From Paraburkholderia sp. BL25I1N1 (GTDB taxonomy: Bacteria; Pseudomonadota; Gammaproteobacteria; Burkholderiales; Burkholderiaceae): a DNA stretch of 64,000 nt. How positions within the stretch are numbered: the stretch's first letter is position 1; every line of letters starts with the position of its first letter. Below the pieces are notes generated by a model. The model saw only the letters and a list, made by a program, of their open reading frames with translations, had not been told where the DNA came from and did no database searches. Below are positions 36,106-46,800 of this stretch, in pieces. Location: positions 1 through 64,000 of the forward strand of contig NZ_PVZB01000015.1 in assembly GCF_003002025.1 (NCBI RefSeq), read 5' to 3'. Both the position numbers and the translations under genes were made by a program.

Positions 36106-36186
36106 TTCATTTCCCCATGAGTGGAATCAGTTCGTTCGATAGGTGAGGCCAGCAGAAAAGATTGCAAGCCTCCGCGTGTGGGAAAA

Positions 36187-36216
36187 GTTCAGTGACTCCG
36201 AAGGTTCAGTGACTCC
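36187..36216. repeat. direct repeat upstream of lon
   Basis: GTTCAGTGACTCC occurs twice with a 17-base period, about 80-110 bases before the lon start, between the clpX terminator and lon. It could be a regulatory element or a simple duplication. Confidence 0.7.
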
Positions 36217-36252
36217 ATAGTGAAAACAACCAGCCTGACCACACGATAAACG

Positions 36253-36289
36253 AAAAAAGCCGTTCACGTTGCCATGAACGGCTTTTTTT
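36253..36289 (-). terminator. clpX terminator
   Basis: Stem AAAAAAGCCGTTCA/TGAACGGCTTTTTT with an eight-base loop, just after the clpX stop. The T run is present on both strands. Confidence 0.88.
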
Positions 36290-36307
36290 GCAGAACCCGA
36301 AAGCCGA

Positions 36308-37579
36308 TCAGTTCGAACCCGCCACTTTGGGCGCGTCTTCGTAGATCAGTAGCGGTTTGCCGTCGCCGTCAATCACGTTGTCGTCGATGATGACCTTGCT
36401 AACGCCTTTCATTTGCGGCAGGTCGTACATCACATCAAGCAACGCTTGTTCCAGGATGGAGCGCAAACCACGCGCGCCGGTCTTGCGACGAATTGCCTTA
36501 CGTGCGACAGCTTGCAACGCGGCCGGACGAATTTCGAGCTCGACGCGTTCCATGTTGAACAGCTTGTGGTACTGCTTCACCAGCGCATTCTTCGGTTCGA
36601 CGAGAATCTTCATCAGCGCGACTTCGTCGAGCTTGCCGAGCGTGGCCACCACCGGCAGACGGCCGATCAATTCGGGAATGAGACCGAATTTGATCAGATC
36701 TTCCGGTTCGACTTCGCGCAGCACTTCGCCGGCGTCGCGGTCCTGCTTGCTCTTCACGCTCGCGCCAAAGCCAATGCCAGTCTTCTCGGTACGATCGACG
36801 ATGACCTTTTCGAGGCCGTCGAACGCGCCGCCGCAGATGAACAGAATGTTGGTCGTGTCGACCTGGATGAAGTCCTGATTCGGGTGCTTACGGCCGCCCT
36901 GCGGGGGCACCGACGCCATCGTGCCCTCGACCAGCTTCAACAAAGCCTGCTGCACGCCTTCGCCTGAAACATCGCGGGTGATCGACGGGTTGTCGGACTT
37001 GCGGCTGATCTTGTCGATTTCGTCGATGTAGACAATGCCGCGCTGGGCCTTGTCCACTTCGTAATTGCAGTTTTGCAGCAGCTTCTGAATGATGTTTTCG
37101 ACGTCTTCGCCGACGTAGCCGGCTTCTGTCAGCGTGGTTGCATCGGCAATCACGAACGGGACGTTCAGAAGGCGCGCGAGCGTTTGCGCGAGCAGCGTCT
37201 TACCGGAACCGGTCGGACCGATCAGCAGGATGTTGCTCTTGGACAGCTCGATCTCATCTTTCTTGTCGAGATGCTTGAGGCGCTTGTAATGGTTGTACAC
37301 CGCGACCGCGAGAATTTTCTTCGCGCGTTCCTGACCGATCACGTACTGGTCGAGGATTTCACGGATTTCCTGCGGACTCGGCAGATCGGACTTCGACAAG
37401 CCCGCCTCGATGCCCGCGCCTGCAGCCTCATCACGGATGATTTCGTTGCACAGGTCGATACATTCATCGCAAATGAACACCGACGGGCCGGCAATCAGTT
37501 TCTTGACTTCATGCTGACTCTTGCCGCAAAACGAGCAATACAACAGCTTTTCGCTGTTAGAACCTTTCTTGTCCGCCAT
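36308..37579 (-). CDS. clpX: ATP-dependent Clp protease ATP-binding subunit ClpX
   Basis: A 423-residue AAA+ unfoldase that feeds substrates to ClpP. The N-terminal zinc-binding domain has Cys15, Cys18, Cys37 and Cys40 ([17 protein letters not shown]). Walker A is GPTGSGKT at residues 121-128, Walker B is IVYIDEIDK, and the ClpP-docking loop IGFGA is present. Length and sequence are those of a standard beta-proteobacterial ClpX. It follows clpP on the same strand; a strong hairpin between them suggests partly separate transcription. Confidence 0.98.
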   Translation of the reverse strand: MADKKGSNSEKLLYCSFCGKSQHEVKKLIAGPSVFICDECIDLCNEIIRDEAAGAGIEAGLSKSDLPSPQEIREILDQYVIGQERAKKILAVAVYNHYKRLKHLDKKDEIELSKSNILLIGPTGSGKTLLAQTLARLLNVPFVIADATTLTEAGYVGEDVENIIQKLLQNCNYEVDKAQRGIVYIDEIDKISRKSDNPSITRDVSGEGVQQALLKLVEGTMASVPPQGGRKHPNQDFIQVDTTNILFICGGAFDGLEKVIVDRTEKTGIGFGASVKSKQDRDAGEVLREVEPEDLIKFGLIPELIGRLPVVATLGKLDEVALMKILVEPKNALVKQYHKLFNMERVELEIRPAALQAVARKAIRRKTGARGLRSILEQALLDVMYDLPQMKGVSKVIIDDNVIDGDGKPLLIYEDAPKVAGSN

Positions 37580-37728
37580 AGATGTGTGAGCCTCCGGACA
37601 CTCGATTACATGATACGCCGTTTGCCCTGGCCTCGCAGTTTGCGCGGGGCCGGGCTTGAGCCAAGGTGACGGCGTTTGCCGCAGGCATTCGGACGAAGTT
37701 TGATTATTTCACAACCGATCCGGCTGCG

Positions 37729-37753
37729 TTTTTGCCCCATTTCGGGGCAAAAA
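37729..37753. terminator. clpP terminator, bidirectional hairpin
   Basis: Perfect palindrome TTTTTGCCCC, ATTTC, GGGGCAAAAA directly after the clpP stop. It can end transcription in either direction. Confidence 0.8.
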
Positions 37754-37762
37754 CGCACCATC

Positions 37763-38416
37763 TCAAGGACGCTTATGCGCTACCTGGTCGACGAGGCCGT
37801 AAGCTTGCGCATCGTCGCCGGACATGAAGTTGTCGCGGTCGGTGTCGCGTGCGATACGCTCGACGGGTTGGCCGGTGTGATGCGCGAGCAGATGATTCAG
37901 CCGTTCCTTCAAATACAGGATTTCGCGCGCCTGAATTTCGATGTCCGACGCCTGGCCGCGCGCACCGCCCAGCGGCTGGTGAATCATCACACGCGAATTC
38001 GGCAGAGCAAAACGCTTGCCTTTCGCGCCGGCTGCCAGCAGGAACGCGCCCATGCTGGCCGCAAGACCCATGCACAGCGTAGACACATCCGGCTTGATGA
38101 ACTGCATCGTGTCATAAATCGCCATGCCCGCCGAAACCGAACCGCCCGGGCTGTTGATGTAGAAACTGATGTCCTTGTCGGGGTTCTCGCTTTCGAGGAA
38201 CAGCATCTGCGCGACGACGAGATTGGCCGTCTGGTCGTTCACTTCGCCGACCAGGAACACGATCCGTTCCTTCAGCAGACGAGAATAGATGTCGTATGAA
38301 CGCTCGCCCCGGCCGCTCGTTTCCACGACGATCGGCACCAGTCCGAGCGCCTGCGCTTCGAGATCCCGCGACGACTGGGAGGTCAACGTGTCCAGCATTT
38401 GAGCGCGAAAGGTCAT
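37763..38416 (-). CDS. clpP: ATP-dependent Clp protease proteolytic subunit
   Basis: A 217-residue serine peptidase that forms the tetradecameric chamber for ClpX and ClpA. The catalytic triad is visible as Ser121 (GLAASMGA), His146 (VMIHQP) and Asp195 (DTDRDNFM). The start at MTFRAQML has AAGGA eight bases upstream; the open frame extends 24 codons further, but without support. A short N-terminal propeptide, removed in the mature enzyme, is usual for the family. Located between tig and clpX as in most beta- and gamma-proteobacteria. Confidence 0.98.
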   Translation of the reverse strand: MTFRAQMLDTLTSQSSRDLEAQALGLVPIVVETSGRGERSYDIYSRLLKERIVFLVGEVNDQTANLVVAQMLFLESENPDKDISFYINSPGGSVSAGMAIYDTMQFIKPDVSTLCMGLAASMGAFLLAAGAKGKRFALPNSRVMIHQPLGGARGQASDIEIQAREILYLKERLNHLLAHHTGQPVERIARDTDRDNFMSGDDAQAYGLVDQVAHKRP

Positions 38417-38550
38417 GCAGTAGATCCTTGTCTGAAATATTCTAAATATTAGATGCTGGACAGGTGCGGCCGACAACCCCGTATTCAAGTGCGATCAGTG
38501 CATGCGCGCCGTGCAACATGAAACACAAACGCAATACACAATTACGGCAC

Positions 38551-38596
38551 AAAAAAACGGCGTGCGGGCCGTCGCTCCGACAGCCGGCACGCCGTT
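38551..38596 (-). terminator. tig terminator
   Basis: Long stem AACGGCGTGC/GCACGCCGTT followed on the minus strand by seven T, about ten bases after the tig stop. It indicates that tig is a separate transcription unit from clpP. Confidence 0.88.
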
Positions 38597-38606
38597 GCAG
38601 CGACGC

Positions 38607-39953
38607 TTACGCTTGCGCCGTTGCGCTTGCCAGTTCTTCGAAGCTCACTTCCTTGTCCGTCACCTTGGCCTTGCTGAGAACGAAATCGACGACGTTGGCT
38701 TCAACGACGTACGCTTCCATTTCGGCAAGACGTTGCTGGTTGGAATAATACCAGCGGACGACTTCCTTCGGGTCTTCGTAGCTTTTGGCGAACTCGTCCA
38801 CTTCGGCACGAATCTGCTCCGGCTTGGCTTGCAGGTCGTTGGCCTTGACCAGCTCGGCCAGCACGAGGCCCAGCTTGACGCGGCGCTCGGCCTGTTCCTT
38901 GAACATCGCAGCCGGGATCGGCGCATCTTTGGCGTTCGGCACGCCGCGTTGCTCCAGATCCTGACGCGCCATTGCGACGAGACGTTCCTGATCCTGTTCG
39001 ATCAGAGCGTTCGGCACGTCCAGTTCGGAAATCTTCAGCAACGCGTCCATCACCTGGTTCTTGACGATGGCCTGCGTGCGGCGCTTTGCTTCGCGTTCGA
39101 GATTGTCTTTGATCTCAGCGCGCATCTTGGTCAGATCACCGTCTTCGATGCCGAGGGACTTCGCGAATTCAGCGTCGATTTCCGGCAGGTGCGGCCACTC
39201 GATCTTCTTCATCGTGATCGTGAATTGCGCGGTCTTGCCGGCGACTTCCTTGCCGTGATAGTCCTCAGGGAACGCCAGATCGAATTCCTTCGATTCGCCG
39301 ACCTTCAGGCCCGTGGCGGCCTTTTCGAATTCCGGCAGCATGCGGCCTTCGCCCAGCACGAACGCGAAGTCGTCGGCGCTGCCGCCCTGGAACACTTCAC
39401 CCTCGATCTTGCCGATGAAGTCGACCGTTACGCGGTCGCCTTCTTTCGCTGCCGTGTCGCCGCCGCCGTCACCGTGCTCGCCGGCTTCGCCGCGAGCGTG
39501 GAAGTGCACGCGCTGCTTGCGCAGGATGTCCAGCGTGCGGTCGATTTCCGCTTCGCTGATGGTGGTCGTGGTGCGCTCGATTTCAGCCGTGGCGACGTCG
39601 CCCAGCTTCACTTCCGGATACACCTCGAACGTCGCGTCGAACGCGTAGTCGCCTTCGGTGGCGTCGGACTTCGGCGCGAAGCTCGGCTGACCGGCGACGC
39701 GCAGGTTTTCGGTGCGGCTGATGTCGAAGAATTCCTTGCCGACCTTGTCGCTCAGCACTTCGGCTTCCACCTGGCCCGAATACTGTTGCGTCACCATCTT
39801 GAGCGGCACCTTGCCCGGGCGGAAACCCGGCATGCGCACGTTCTTCGCGAGTTGACGGATACGCGAGTCCACTTCCTTCTGCACGGCGTCCTTCGGCAGG
39901 GAAATCGTGACGCGGCGTTCGAGCTTGCCGAGGTTTTCAACAACGTTAGCCAT
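38607..39953 (-). CDS. tig: trigger factor
   Basis: A 448-residue ribosome-bound chaperone and peptidyl-prolyl isomerase that meets nascent chains at the exit tunnel. The N-terminal ribosome-binding domain contains the signature [12 protein letters not shown] (residues about 44-55). The central FKBP-like domain (about 165-250) begins at [21 protein letters not shown], and a long helical C-terminal domain follows. An internal Gly/Asp-rich loop ([15 protein letters not shown]) precedes the FKBP domain and is somewhat longer than in E. coli. First gene of the tig-clpP-clpX-lon block. Confidence 0.97.
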   Translation of the reverse strand: MANVVENLGKLERRVTISLPKDAVQKEVDSRIRQLAKNVRMPGFRPGKVPLKMVTQQYSGQVEAEVLSDKVGKEFFDISRTENLRVAGQPSFAPKSDATEGDYAFDATFEVYPEVKLGDVATAEIERTTTTISEAEIDRTLDILRKQRVHFHARGEAGEHGDGGGDTAAKEGDRVTVDFIGKIEGEVFQGGSADDFAFVLGEGRMLPEFEKAATGLKVGESKEFDLAFPEDYHGKEVAGKTAQFTITMKKIEWPHLPEIDAEFAKSLGIEDGDLTKMRAEIKDNLEREAKRRTQAIVKNQVMDALLKISELDVPNALIEQDQERLVAMARQDLEQRGVPNAKDAPIPAAMFKEQAERRVKLGLVLAELVKANDLQAKPEQIRAEVDEFAKSYEDPKEVVRWYYSNQQRLAEMEAYVVEANVVDFVLSKAKVTDKEVSFEELASATAQA

Positions 39954-40544
39954 GGCTTCAATCGTCCTAAAATTATTCGAGCGAATCAGTTATCTTCTCC
40001 GTGCCGCTTGTCGATCTCGTGCGACGTCGCGTTTTTTGGTCGCGTTTAGGTCGCTTCGCTTCGATTGCGCGCCTGCGCCGCGGGCTTGCAGGCCGCCGGC
40101 AGCACGGTTGGGTCCAAAGAGCCGAATATTTTAGCAAACTATTTGCGCGCCTAGCCGGGGATTCGATGGATGGGCGCGTTTTTGTCGAGGTTTTGGCCGG
40201 ATTCCGGCCGCTTTCCGTGCTGTTTCGTACCCGTTTGCGCACTGTTCCAGTGCGACCTGGCTCTCGCGCGCTGCTGGGCTGCGCCTGTCTGCACGAAGTT
40301 TTCCCGGCGACTTCGCTTTAGCTTGTCTGCACGAACTCCCGCGGACTTCGATTCAGTCACCAGCCCCCGACAAGAACAGAGGCCCCCGCCACGCGGGCGC
40401 CCTGCGGCCGTCAATGCCGGCTATGCCATTCGACATATTCAGTCGGCGCGCCCATGCTGATAAGCTAATGGACGCGCTTGGGGCTGCGCCTTCATCTCGC
40501 CGTTTCACCCGCCCTCGCAACGATTCCAACCAATCAGAGACACC
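39954..40544. promoter_or_regulatory. divergent region between tig and glycerate kinase
   Basis: About 590 bases with no gene or RNA gene visible. It must hold promoters for tig and for the kinase. A 38-base-period imperfect direct repeat lies at 40286-40357. Confidence 0.45.
40286..40357. repeat. imperfect tandem repeat
   Basis: TGTCTGCACGAA followed by CCCG, GACTTCG occurs twice with a 38-base period. Confidence 0.6.
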
Positions 40545-41690
40545 ATGCCGAATTCGCCGTCCTCGCCCGTCGTCGTCATTGCTCCCGACTCCTTCAAAGG
40601 CTCGCTCAGCGCGGAACAGGTCGCGCAGGCCATCGCAGCGGGCATCAAGCGCGCCCGTCCCGCCGCGGAGGTGCGCATCTGCCCGATGGCCGACGGCGGC
40701 GAAGGCACACTCGACGCCATGCTCACGAGCGGCGGCGAACGCCGCACGCTCAGCGTGCGCGGCGCCGCCGGTCCGGTGCGCGAAGCGCTCACGGGCCTGC
40801 TCGCCGACGGCAGCGCGATCATCGAAACGGCGGAGGTCGTCGGCATTACGGACCCGGTGGGAATGGGCGTGCCGGTGGAGGCGCGCAGCACACGCGGCAT
40901 GGGCGAGGCGATCGGCGCGCTGATGGACGCCGGCGTGCGGCGCTTTTTCGTCGCGCTCGGCGGCAGCAGCACGAACGACGGCGGCGCGGGCCTGCTGACC
41001 GGCCTCGGCCTCAAGCTGTTCGACGCACAGGACAACGAGCTCGACGCCACGCCCGAACAACTCGCGCGCCTCGCACGAGTGGACGTGTCGCAACTCGACG
41101 CGCGTCTCGCGAACACGCAGTTCGTCGGCATGTCGGACGTGGACAATCCGCTGACCGGCGAACACGGCGCAACGGCGGTGTTCGGTCCGCAAAAGGGTGT
41201 GAAGCCGGAGCAGGTTGCCACGATCGACGCCGCGCTCGCCCGCTTCGCCGATCTGCTCGAACCGGCGCTCGGCCGCACGGCGCGCGAACTGCCCGGTGCG
41301 GGCGCGGCCGGCGGCCTCGGCTTCGCGTTGCATATGCTCGGCGCGCAGTTCGAACCGGGCGCGGAAACCGTCGCACGGCAAATCGGTCTGGACGCCGCGC
41401 TCGAAGGCGCCGATTGGCTGATCACGGGTGAAGGCCGTTCGGACGTGCAAACGCTGCACGGCAAGGCGCCCTTTATCGCCTGCCGTCATGCCCAGGCAGC
41501 AGGCGTGCCGGCCACGCTCCTGTCCGGCGGAGTCGACTCAGCCGCCTTGCCGCGCCTCGCCGAATATTTCAGCGGCTGCTTCTCGCCGGCGCCCGGCCCG
41601 ATCACGCTTGAAGTCGCGATTCGCGACGCGGCGCGGCTGTTGGCGGACGAAGCCGAACAGTTGACGCGCCTGAAATACGGCACGCGTTGA
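40545..41690 (+). CDS. glxK: glycerate kinase (GlxK/GarK type)
   Basis: A 381-residue kinase of the class-I glycerate kinase family that phosphorylates D-glycerate, feeding glyoxylate and glycolate metabolism into glycolysis. Signatures include VVVIAPDSFKGSLSAEQVA at the start, CPMADGGEGTLDAM, FVALGGSSTNDGG (about 125-140) and ITGEGRSDVQTLHGKAP near the C-terminus, with full family length. It is divergent from tig. Its stop overlaps an upstream extension of the MarR gene. 2-glycerate versus 3-glycerate product is not decidable here. Confidence 0.93.
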   Translation: MPNSPSSPVVVIAPDSFKGSLSAEQVAQAIAAGIKRARPAAEVRICPMADGGEGTLDAMLTSGGERRTLSVRGAAGPVREALTGLLADGSAIIETAEVVGITDPVGMGVPVEARSTRGMGEAIGALMDAGVRRFFVALGGSSTNDGGAGLLTGLGLKLFDAQDNELDATPEQLARLARVDVSQLDARLANTQFVGMSDVDNPLTGEHGATAVFGPQKGVKPEQVATIDAALARFADLLEPALGRTARELPGAGAAGGLGFALHMLGAQFEPGAETVARQIGLDAALEGADWLITGEGRSDVQTLHGKAPFIACRHAQAAGVPATLLSGGVDSAALPRLAEYFSGCFSPAPGPITLEVAIRDAARLLADEAEQLTRLKYGTR

Positions 41691-41752
41691 CCGGCAAGGC
41701 GGTTGCGGCAACAATCACAGCGCCGCGACCGCTCACACACTACGGGAAGACC

Positions 41753-42202
41753 ATGAAGGACGCCAAAGCCGGGCTCGAACAGTTCCTGACATACCGTCTG
41801 CATGTCCTCAACAAACTCGCCGAACGCGGCATCAGCGAACGCTATCAGACCAAGCTCGGCGTGACCTTGCCTGAAGCGCGCGTGATTGCGTCGGTGGGAT
41901 CATTCGGGCCGTTCTCGATCATGGAACTGGCAAGGCATGCCAATCTCGACAAGAGCCAGGCAAGCCGTGCCGCCGAAGCGTTGATCAGGCAAGGACTCGT
42001 GAAACGCGAGGCGAGCGCCGACGACGGCCGCGTCGTACTGGTGTCGCTGACGCCCGAAGGCCGCGCGCTGTATCGAAAGGTCATGCCGATCGCGCGCAAA
42101 TGGAACGGCGACATGTTCGACTGTCTCGACGAGCAGGAAAAACTCGACTTCGGACACGCGCTCGACAAGATCATCGGCACGATGACGGCGCGCGAGGAAT
42201 GA
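41753..42202 (+). CDS. MarR family transcriptional regulator
   Basis: A 149-residue winged helix-turn-helix repressor-type protein. The DNA-binding part is FSIMELARHANLDKSQASRAAEALIRQGLVKREASADDGRVVLVSLT (residues about 48-95), with the wing containing the conserved DxR. The ATG at 41753 is preceded by CGGGAAG and is preferred to a TTG that would overlap the kinase stop. It follows the glycerate kinase gene closely, but MarR proteins regulate many targets and the link to glycerate is only positional. Confidence 0.88.
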   Translation: MKDAKAGLEQFLTYRLHVLNKLAERGISERYQTKLGVTLPEARVIASVGSFGPFSIMELARHANLDKSQASRAAEALIRQGLVKREASADDGRVVLVSLTPEGRALYRKVMPIARKWNGDMFDCLDEQEKLDFGHALDKIIGTMTAREE

Positions 42203-42228
42203 CCTGCGCGCCGTAGGCGGCACTGAAT

Positions 42229-43815
42229 TCAGCGCTTGCCTTCGCCCTGCCCATCGGCGTCGCCCGCGGTGGGCGCCGGGTTGGGCGCACTAGCCGCCGC
42301 GCCCGCGGTGGATGCGGGGTTGGACGCCGGGTTGGACGCCGGGTTGGACACACTACCCGCCGCGCCCGCGCGGCCGGATTCCACCGCAGCACCCGCAGCG
42401 CCCGTCGCCGCCGCACCCGCCACGCCAGATCCCGCAGACGCGCCGGGCCCAGCACCCGGCGCACCGCCCGCCGGCACACGAGCACCACGTGCGAGCCGCC
42501 ACGCGATCGCAGCAAGCGAACCCACGGCCAGCAGCAATGCCGCCCATAGCAAATAGCGGCGCATCGCATCCGGATCCCTCGCGGACTGCGCCCTCGCGGC
42601 CTGCTCGGGTGACAGCGCCTCACCCAGGCGCGCCGTCGCGGGGACCGTCGAGGCGCCCATCAAGAGATCGTCCCGGCTCGCCGCGGACGACACCGTCGTC
42701 GCGCTACCCACCGCCAGGGTGAACGGCGCGGTCCCACGCGCGACGAACGTCAGGACCGCCGGGCGCCAGCCCGCGGCGACCGTCAGTGTGCCGCTGCCGA
42801 GTCCGCCGTTGCGCGGGTCGACCACTACACGCCACTGACGATCCGTGTCGGGCGTCAATTCGAGCGAAGGATTGCTTTGCTCCACCTCGCCGTTGTGCAA
42901 GCGGAACAATGTCGCGCCCGCCACTTCGCGCCATGGCGTATCGAGCCCCGTGCGCGAATAGACGAGCGCAGGCGCAACGGTATTCGGCTGAGGCAGATTC
43001 AGGCGCAACCGGTCGACGGGATACGGGCCGCCGGTACTGAAAAAATACTCGCCGGGTTTCGGTCCCGCGTGGGCGACGATGCCTTCGCGCCATGCCCGCT
43101 CCGCGCGTTGCGCGGCGTCGGCGGCAAGCGGCTGAATCTCCATGTCCAGCGACTCGACATACGGCGTGCCGTCGAGCCAGCGCAAACGCAGGTAGCGCGC
43201 GCGATTGCCGTCCAGTTCGATCCGGTCCTGACTCAGCGTGCTGCCGTTGTAGCTGACCTTCAGCAGTTGCGCATCGCCGGCGGGTTGCCAGTGACGCAAA
43301 TCGTCGCTCGATTCGACGGTGACGCGCCCTTGGTAATTGTCGTCGCGCAGATGCACGAGCACCGCGGTCACCCGGCTTGCATGCGACGCGCGTCCGAGGT
43401 CGATCAGGTCCGTGTCGTGTTGCGCGCGGGACGGCGGCGCCGAGGTCGCGCGCAGCGAACCGTCGGCGGCGATCGTCACGCCGAGCGGTGCGGCGGAACT
43501 GCTAGCGGCAGCGGGCGGCAACGGAAACCAGCGCACCGGACGCAGCGTGGGCGGCGTGCGCGGCGGCTCGCGCGGCGCATCGAGCGAATACGGCACGGGT
43601 TCGCCCGTGCCGTTGAAGACACGCACGTCGCCGAGATCGTGACGCTGGCTCGCCGCGTAGACGGCGGCCGGCAGCGTCACGCTGTAGTACGCGGCGCCTT
43701 CTTCGAGTTGCAGCGCGAAATGCTGCGCGAAGTCGTCGGCGGCGATGGCGGGCGCGGACGCCCACATCGCCGCGATCGCAAAACACCAGCCGGTGAATGT
43801 AAAGGCACGCTTCAT
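42229..43815 (-). CDS. DUF3999 family envelope protein
   Basis: A 528-residue protein with a clear signal peptide (TGWCFAIAAMWASAPAIAADD), a large periplasmic beta-rich region (residues about 25-400, with repeated carbohydrate-binding-like segments such as DLIDLGR and RYLRLRWLDG), one membrane helix near 430 (YLLWAALLLAVGSLAAIAW) and a low-complexity Ala/Gly/Pro tail that contains three tandem NPAS units. The matching 12-base units are visible near 42317-42350. The ATGA overlap with the DUF2339 gene upstream shows coupling; the two are regularly found together in proteobacteria. Function not established. Confidence 0.88.
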   Translation of the reverse strand: MKRAFTFTGWCFAIAAMWASAPAIAADDFAQHFALQLEEGAAYYSVTLPAAVYAASQRHDLGDVRVFNGTGEPVPYSLDAPREPPRTPPTLRPVRWFPLPPAAASSSAAPLGVTIAADGSLRATSAPPSRAQHDTDLIDLGRASHASRVTAVLVHLRDDNYQGRVTVESSDDLRHWQPAGDAQLLKVSYNGSTLSQDRIELDGNRARYLRLRWLDGTPYVESLDMEIQPLAADAAQRAERAWREGIVAHAGPKPGEYFFSTGGPYPVDRLRLNLPQPNTVAPALVYSRTGLDTPWREVAGATLFRLHNGEVEQSNPSLELTPDTDRQWRVVVDPRNGGLGSGTLTVAAGWRPAVLTFVARGTAPFTLAVGSATTVSSAASRDDLLMGASTVPATARLGEALSPEQAARAQSARDPDAMRRYLLWAALLLAVGSLAAIAWRLARGARVPAGGAPGAGPGASAGSGVAGAAATGAAGAAVESGRAGAAGSVSNPASNPASNPASTAGAAASAPNPAPTAGDADGQGEGKR

Positions 43816-46800
43816 TGCTTGGATTCCACGACCAGAGCCTTGGGCGGTAACGGTGAGAAGTAGCCGATCAGCAACAACATCAAACCGATGCCGATAAACG
43901 AAACGATCCGCTCGATCCCGGTCACGTGAGACAGATCGAACAGGAACAGCTTGACCACGGTCGCCGCCAGCAGCGCGCCGCCGATGAACCAGAACATCCG
44001 GCTCGCCCGGCGCGTCGCCCAGATCATCATGGCAAGCGCGCACACCGTCCAGAATACCGATATTGAAGCCTGTACGAGCATCGAGTGTGACATGGTCTCG
44101 AACTCGTACGGCACGCCGGTCCAATGATGCAGCGTGCGCAGCAGCATCGCGTTCAGCCAGACGAATCCGGTCGCGCCGGCCGCTACTTGCAACGGCACGC
44201 GATATTCGCCGATCGGCACGCCGAGCCGATGAATCCGCGCGAGCCAGAACGCCGCCAGCGCGAACACCACCGCCTGCACCAGGTCGAGCGGATTGAGCAA
44301 CGGCAGACGCGCCCATGCGCCGCCGTCCTGCGTCAGGTTCGCGAAGAACGTCCATATCCACATCACCAGCACGAGCGGCGTCGACGCGATCGCGCACAGC
44401 CGCACGATACTGTCGCGCCGCGCGAGCCACAACCCGGCAAAAGCAAACGCGCTCCAGCCGACCAGAAACACCTGCTGCAGACTGAACGAGGCGAGCACCG
44501 CACCGACATCGTACGCCGTGTGAAAACGATGATGCAGCGTGCGCAACAGCAGCGCATTGAACCACAGGAACAGCGTGGCGAGCACCAGATAGTCGAACGC
44601 TCGCGGATGCCATTGCACGCCCAACGCACGCAGTTTGCGCAGCCACACCGCACAGGCGACGAACGCGAGAATCTGGGCGACATCGAGTGGATTGAGGATC
44701 GGCAGCCACACGAGCGGCGCGGCGCTGCCGTCGCTCGTCACACTTGCGATACTCCACGCCCACAGCAGCACGGCGAGCGGCGCGGCGGCCCACACCTGAT
44801 ACGCCCGCATGAAGCGCGCGACCGGCCAGCGCAGACGGTGCCCGGCGCCCGCCAGCAACAGCAGCGGCACACCGAAGCCATATGCCCACGCGCTCCAGCT
44901 CCATGCGCCTTCGGGAACGTAAGCCCGCAAAGCCCAATAGCCTTCGAGCGCGGCAAGCGCGCCGGCCGTCCAGAACATCAGTGTATGCAGCGGCGCGAGC
45001 ACGATATTGCTGACGTCGCGCTGTTGGCGCCACAACAATCCGTACACCGAGAGTGCGGCGAGCGCGCCGACCAGCCAGCCGTAGCCGCTCAACGGCGCCA
45101 TACCTAACGTGAAAAGCTCGGCCGTGAGGAGCGCGAGAACCGGCACGAACGCCAGCGCCGGCAATTCGGCGAGCGGCCAGCGCAGCGCGCGGCGCGCGCC
45201 GTGAGCCAACCACGCTGTCAGCACGGCGAAGAGCGCGACGGCGGCCGCCTCATAACGGCCGCGTTCTAAGCCAGGACGAGTGCTCACGTACGCATGGATT
45301 TCGGACAGGCCGCCCAAGGTCCACCACGACAAACCCCACACGCTGGCAACGAGGCCGATCCGCGGCATCCACACGTGCCACTCGCCTGCTTCGCTGCGGC
45401 CGTGCAAACGCCATCCCGTGAAAATGCCCGCGAGCGCGATCAGCACGGACGCGATGTAGGCACCGTTCAGGACCGGCAAGACGCTCGCGTCGTAAGTCTG
45501 AGCGATCATGCCGACCGCATAGGCGCCCGCCGCGGCCAGTTGCAGCAGCAGGCCGAAACCGAACGCGCTCAGGCGCCGTTGACGCACGGCGAGCCAGCTG
45601 ATCGCGGCCCCTTCGATGGCCCAGGTCGCGCTCGTCGTCGGTCCGGTGAACGCGAGCGGCACGGCGAGCGTGGCAAAGATCACCGCCAGCGCGAGCATGG
45701 CCTCGAACATCATGCCGAGGCGTTCCCGGCGCCGCGACAGCCAGCCCGCGATCGCGAGGTAGAACGCGGCCAGCGCCACCGCACTCCATGCCAGCCCGAA
45801 CCCGGTGTTCTTCATCAACGCGGCTTGCAGGCCGATCGCCACCAGCGGCGTGCCGAACACCAGCGTGCCGTCGACGTAATGCTTGAGGGCGATTTCTCGC
45901 CGTACCGCGTAGAGCAGCGCGATGCCGACGTACATCAGGAAAAACAGAATCAGGAACGGCTCGGTGCTGGCGAGCAACTCGGGGCGGTAAGCTACCGCGC
46001 CCCACGCGGCGCCGATCGAAAACGTGAACACGAAGCCGAGCAGATTCAGCGGGCGCCACGCCTTGAACCAGGCGATCGCGAAGATGCCGGCATTGAGCAG
46101 CGCGTAGTAGCTGAACAGCATGACGTGACTGCCGCCGCCCGTCGACAGCAATATCGGCGCGAGAAAACCGCCCGCGCTTCCCATGAAGGCCAGCGACGAA
46201 GCGTTCTGCCGGACCGCCAGGAATGCACTGAGCGCGCAGATCGCGACCATCAGCGGAAAGGCCGCGCCCGCCGGCAGCAAGTGATACAGCCGCGTGGCCG
46301 CGAAGACGGTCAGATACAGCGCGCCGACGCCGCCGCCTTGCAGCACCAGCCCATACGCGCCGCGTCGCTCGCCGATGCGCCAGCCGAGCACGATCAAGGC
46401 GGTCGCGGCGAGCGCCACACCGGCAAGGCGGAATTCGATCGGCAGCAGGCTATTGTCGGCGGCGTATTTGAGCAGGAAGGCGATGCCGAAAAACAGCACG
46501 ACGATGCCGACCCGCACGACCGTGTTGCCACCTAGAAGCCAGTCGCGGCCCGCTTTGAAGATGCGCTCGGCGAGACCAGGGCCGCGAGGAGGCGCGGACG
46601 CTGTCGCGGGAACGGGTTGTGCGGCCGGGGCGACGGAAGCAGCGCCGGGTACGCCGAGTGCAATTGATACGTCTGCTGCGCCACGAGCGGCTGTTGCGCC
46701 GTCCGCGCTCGCTGCATGCTGAGCGGCCGACGCCATCGCTTCGGCGCCTGTCGACGAGCGCGCAGTGGCGAGTCGCATCGCTGGCGCCTCGGGCGGCGGA

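Noticed and set aside
36120-36180. Sigma-32-like promoter before lon
   Set aside because: A CTTGCAA and a CTCACCTAT occur at roughly suitable spacing, but both deviate from consensus, so I do not list it as a feature.
38502-40049. 515-codon plus-strand frame opposite tig
   Set aside because: Shadow of the trigger factor gene; no independent protein features.
43816-45213. Extended N-terminal part of the DUF3999 frame
   Set aside because: It is the DUF2339 gene read in another frame; the real start has a signal peptide and an ATGA overlap at 43815.
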